From the NCBI GenBank assembly GCA_946482355.1, contig CAMLRE010000085.1:1-7859 (forward strand): a stretch of DNA of 7,859 nucleotides, read 5' to 3'. This document shows, one piece after another, positions 5,877-7,859 of the stretch (its first letter is position 1; each line of letters starts with the position of its first letter). Origin of the DNA: an uncultured Bdellovibrio sp. Its GTDB lineage: Bacteria > Bdellovibrionota > Bdellovibrionia > Bdellovibrionales > Bdellovibrionaceae. Both the position numbers and the translations under genes were made by a program. The notes under the pieces were generated by a model. That model did not search any database. It saw nothing but the letters and a program-made list of their open reading frames with translations, and had not been told where the DNA came from.

Positions 5877-7715
5877 TTATGGTCCCTTAGCTTTACCTAC
5901 AACTGCTGTTTGATAACCGTATAAAGCCACGTAATAAAAGTTTTTTACATAACGGCCAATCGGTGCCGGTGCACTTTTAGCCATAACCAATGTTTGGCTA
6001 AAATCCGCCGGAAGATCTTCAATCATACCGTTATTTCTGAAGTACCCAGAATCACCGGCAGGAATAGCAAACGCCACTTGCATGTTTAAATGCGGAACCG
6101 ACGTTTTTTCAAAAACCTGTAAGTTATAAACTTTTCCCCACGGATCATAAATTTTTAAATAGTCATCTTCTAAACCATTCACCGTTAAGGCATGTGTCTG
6201 GCCAGATTTTTTCCATTCGCATTTAAAATCAGAAGTCTTCCAGTAATTACGAACGCCATCGGTTTTTGCGATTTCAACTTTTTGCGGGTAACAATCCATA
6301 ATAATGGCCTGTCCACGGGCAAAATTGTTATTTTGACCCACAGTTAAATTTTTAGCTGCGGCTTCAATGCTGAATTGTTCAGTTAAAATCTGAAAAGTTT
6401 TTCTTAAAGTTGTGGCTTCAAAATTAGTCTTATCTAAATTTCCCACTGATGGATCAACGCGGCTAAACAATTTTAAAATCGCACGGTCAGTTTGTGTTCC
6501 ACCTTTGGCCCAATTCGTAGAAGCGATTTGACCAACTCTATAGATAAGATCCGCGTACTGCGAAGTTCTTTCGTTGATGTCTGAAATTTCGCGAATTTTT
6601 TCTAACGCGGGTAAACGGCTTTTCCAAAGAAATGGATCTTGCATATTTTCTGCCGGAGACGAGTACACATTACCCAATGTCGCCATTGTTAAAGCAACAG
6701 CTCCGCACCAGCCCATATCACGTTTAATGTCGCTGTTTCCAGTGGCTCTACTAATATGTTCTGCTAACTTCGGTGAAGCTTGATATAAAATCGGCATATC
6801 AGCTTTTACGCAGAATTTAGTTTTTGCGTAATCACAAGATTCTACTTTTTCCCACGCGGCTTTTTCTCCGATGACATCACTTGAAGCGCATTTAGCCGGA
6901 GCCATCACAATGGCGCCGCTGCCCTGTAGAAGTGAAAGATTGTCTTTACCTTTTGAACCATCAATCTTGATTTCTTCACTGTTCGGATTTTTTAAAACAC
7001 CAACGATCGACCATGCTCTACTATCGACATCGTTTCCGGCGCAACCTTGAAATGGTAAATAATGTTTTTCAATAAACTTTTTGCAAGCAGCCGCACTGAT
7101 CGTCGCTTCACGAGAAAAACTCTCGGTTATTACTTTATTGTAAGCAGGGCTGTTATCAAAGATCTGATAGACCACACAGGTTCTGCCTGCCGTAAAATTA
7201 CTTAACGGGCTGGCAAGATAAGCGTCAGATGGAAGAGCAGCGAATAAAATTTCCGGAATCGAAATAGCGCTGGAAACCGGAGATGCAACCGGCGCCAGTG
7301 GCGGGGCTTCACCTTTATCTATAGAAACTGGTTGTGCTACCGCAGCTTGAACTGCTGTTTTAAACTTAAGTGCTGTTACAGCACTTGTCACAGCGCTTGT
7401 CGCGCTATCACTTTGGCAAGCGACATAATAAGTGTATTCAGTTTGCGGTTTTAAACCCGTAAGATCTTGTGAGTGTAAACGCGTAGAACCTGTCATTTTA
7501 AATTTCGAAGGCATCAATTGATAACTTTGATTCTTTGTCGACCATTTACAAACGGCGTTGGCCGAAGTTGTCACATTTAGTACAGACGAAGTGGGTGTTA
7601 TCGATTTGACTCCACCAGCGCCAGAAGTTCCGACAGTAAGTGGTGTCACTGCATATATATAGACAGGCACTGATAAAACAAAAGTTGATATAATAGATCG
7701 CGAGATCCAAGCCAT
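5877..7715 (-). CDS. Secreted FN3-like plus probable C39/papain-like cysteine protease
   Basis: 612 residues. An N-terminal signal peptide (hydrophobic 8-20, possible cleavage after Ala22) sends it across the inner membrane. Residues about 24-120 resemble a fibronectin-III domain with the typical LTGLKPQTEYTYYV strand. A Pro/Ala-rich linker follows (about 125-150), then a large Cys-rich domain. Residues 334-345 (MGWCGAVALTMA) look like the nucleophile helix of papain/C39-like enzymes, with Cys337. THALTVNG (His508) and YDPWG (Asp524) match the spacing and style of the His and Asp of that fold. The usual oxyanion Gln about six residues before the Cys is not evident, so activity is unproven. 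Eleven cysteines would allow five disulfides plus a free Cys337. A transglutaminase-like or binding role remains possible. The start is supported by AGGGGG with a 6-base spacer and a sigma-28-like promoter just upstream. Confidence 0.78.
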   Translation of the reverse strand: MAWISRSIISTFVLSVPVYIYAVTPLTVGTSGAGGVKSITPTSSVLNVTTSANAVCKWSTKNQSYQLMPSKFKMTGSTRLHSQDLTGLKPQTEYTYYVACQSDSATSAVTSAVTALKFKTAVQAAVAQPVSIDKGEAPPLAPVASPVSSAISIPEILFAALPSDAYLASPLSNFTAGRTCVVYQIFDNSPAYNKVITESFSREATISAAACKKFIEKHYLPFQGCAGNDVDSRAWSIVGVLKNPNSEEIKIDGSKGKDNLSLLQGSGAIVMAPAKCASSDVIGEKAAWEKVESCDYAKTKFCVKADMPILYQASPKLAEHISRATGNSDIKRDMGWCGAVALTMATLGNVYSSPAENMQDPFLWKSRLPALEKIREISDINERTSQYADLIYRVGQIASTNWAKGGTQTDRAILKLFSRVDPSVGNLDKTNFEATTLRKTFQILTEQFSIEAAAKNLTVGQNNNFARGQAIIMDCYPQKVEIAKTDGVRNYWKTSDFKCEWKKSGQTHALTVNGLEDDYLKIYDPWGKVYNLQVFEKTSVPHLNMQVAFAIPAGDSGYFRNNGMIEDLPADFSQTLVMAKSAPAPIGRYVKNFYYVALYGYQTAVVGKAKGP

Positions 7716-7721
7716 TCCCCA

Positions 7722-7727
7722 CCCCCT
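7722..7727 (-). promoter_or_regulatory. Strong ribosome binding site of the secreted-protein gene
   Basis: On the minus strand AGGGGG is followed by six bases (tgggga) and then the ATG at 7715. It fixes the start codon and suggests strong translation. Confidence 0.65.
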
Positions 7728-7745
7728 GAACTAAGGTCTGGATAC

Positions 7746-7772
7746 TTGTCGGAACAATCGCTAGAAGCTTTA
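7746..7772 (-). promoter_or_regulatory. Sigma-28 (FliA)-like promoter candidate for the minus-strand operon
   Basis: Read on the minus strand: TAAAGCTT (7772-7765), 11 bases, then TCCGACAA (7753-7746). Against TAAAGTTT-N11-GCCGATAA this is 7/8 and 6/8 with the exact spacer. Initiation near 7738 would give a leader of about 23 bases holding the strong ribosome site. Its -10 begins with the same TCCGA as the site at 847. Confidence 0.55.
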
Positions 7773-7859
7773 TATAGTTAACCCTAGTTATTGCTCCACA
7801 ATGTGCGAAAGTTCGCTCCATAAAAATCTCTTATATGTGTCATTACTAAACGCTAAAAA

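Larger units (their letters stand above)
7716..7859. other. Intergenic right end, no gene seen
   Basis: 144 bases without a supportable gene. They hold the sigma-28-like site and ribosome site described separately. There is also a small palindrome, GCGAA-AG-TTCGC (7805-7816), about 33 bp upstream of the promoter -35, with no T-run on either side. It is too short to call an operator or terminator with confidence. The rest is AT-rich with no recognised element. Confidence 0.5.

Noticed and set aside
7805..7816. GCGAA-AG-TTCGC palindrome as a terminator or operator
   Set aside because: The arms are only 5 bp, there is no T-run on either strand and no second copy in the window; it is noted under the intergenic entry only.
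7546..7821. A 91-codon minus-strand frame overlapping the start of the secreted-protein gene
   Set aside because: It runs through the promoter and ribosome site of the real gene in another frame and has no recognisable protein features.
1..7859. Mobile element, CRISPR, tRNA or rRNA content
   Set aside because: No transposase or integrase motifs, no spaced short direct repeats, and no cloverleaf or rRNA-like sequence were seen. The only repeats are the in-frame Kelch blades and short protein motifs.

Overview
The window looks like chromosomal sequence from a predatory or predator-related member of the Bdellovibrionota, probably a lower-G+C relative of Bdellovibrio. The strongest evidence is an FHA-GGDEF diguanylate cyclase of 307 residues with a short Thr-containing N-terminal tail. 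This is the architecture of DgcB, which Bdellovibrio bacteriovorus needs for prey invasion. Two sites resembling sigma-28 (FliA) promoters fit this, because FliA is associated with attack-phase expression in Bdellovibrio. The taxon is inferred from architecture, not from a database search.

Layout. (1) Positions 2-787, plus strand: the 3' end of a Kelch-type beta-propeller gene cut by the window start, with blades repeating at exactly 216 bp. A hairpin with a T-run follows it. (2) Positions 887-5101, plus strand: four co-directional genes. These are an acidic, disordered coiled-coil protein; a calcineurin-like (LpxH-like) metallophosphoesterase 15 bp downstream; then, after a 110-bp gap with a possible promoter and inverted repeat, the DgcB-like cyclase and a YcgR-like PilZ protein 13 bp after it. 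The first gene is preceded by a sigma-28-like site. (3) Positions 5104-7715, minus strand: a two-gene operon running from right to left. A secreted 612-residue protein with a fibronectin-III-like domain and a probable papain/C39-like cysteine-protease fold comes first. A membrane-anchored protein of unknown function follows 2 bp later. A well-spaced sigma-28-like promoter lies just upstream. The two transcription units converge with only 2 bp between stop codons and no visible terminator.

How the parts may work together. The cyclase makes c-di-GMP, and its FHA domain probably reads phospho-Thr, perhaps on its own tail. The adjacent PilZ protein has the complete c-di-GMP-binding signature, so the pair could be a locally coupled signal source and receiver. 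The coiled-coil protein has a Thr motif resembling the cyclase tail and could be a scaffold or FHA ligand; this is speculative. The sigma-28-like sites suggest that the coiled-coil/phosphoesterase unit and the secreted protease-like unit are switched on together in the motile attack phase.

I see no tRNA, rRNA, CRISPR array, transposase or riboswitch. No gene-free stretch exceeds 300 bases; the longest is the 144-base right end.
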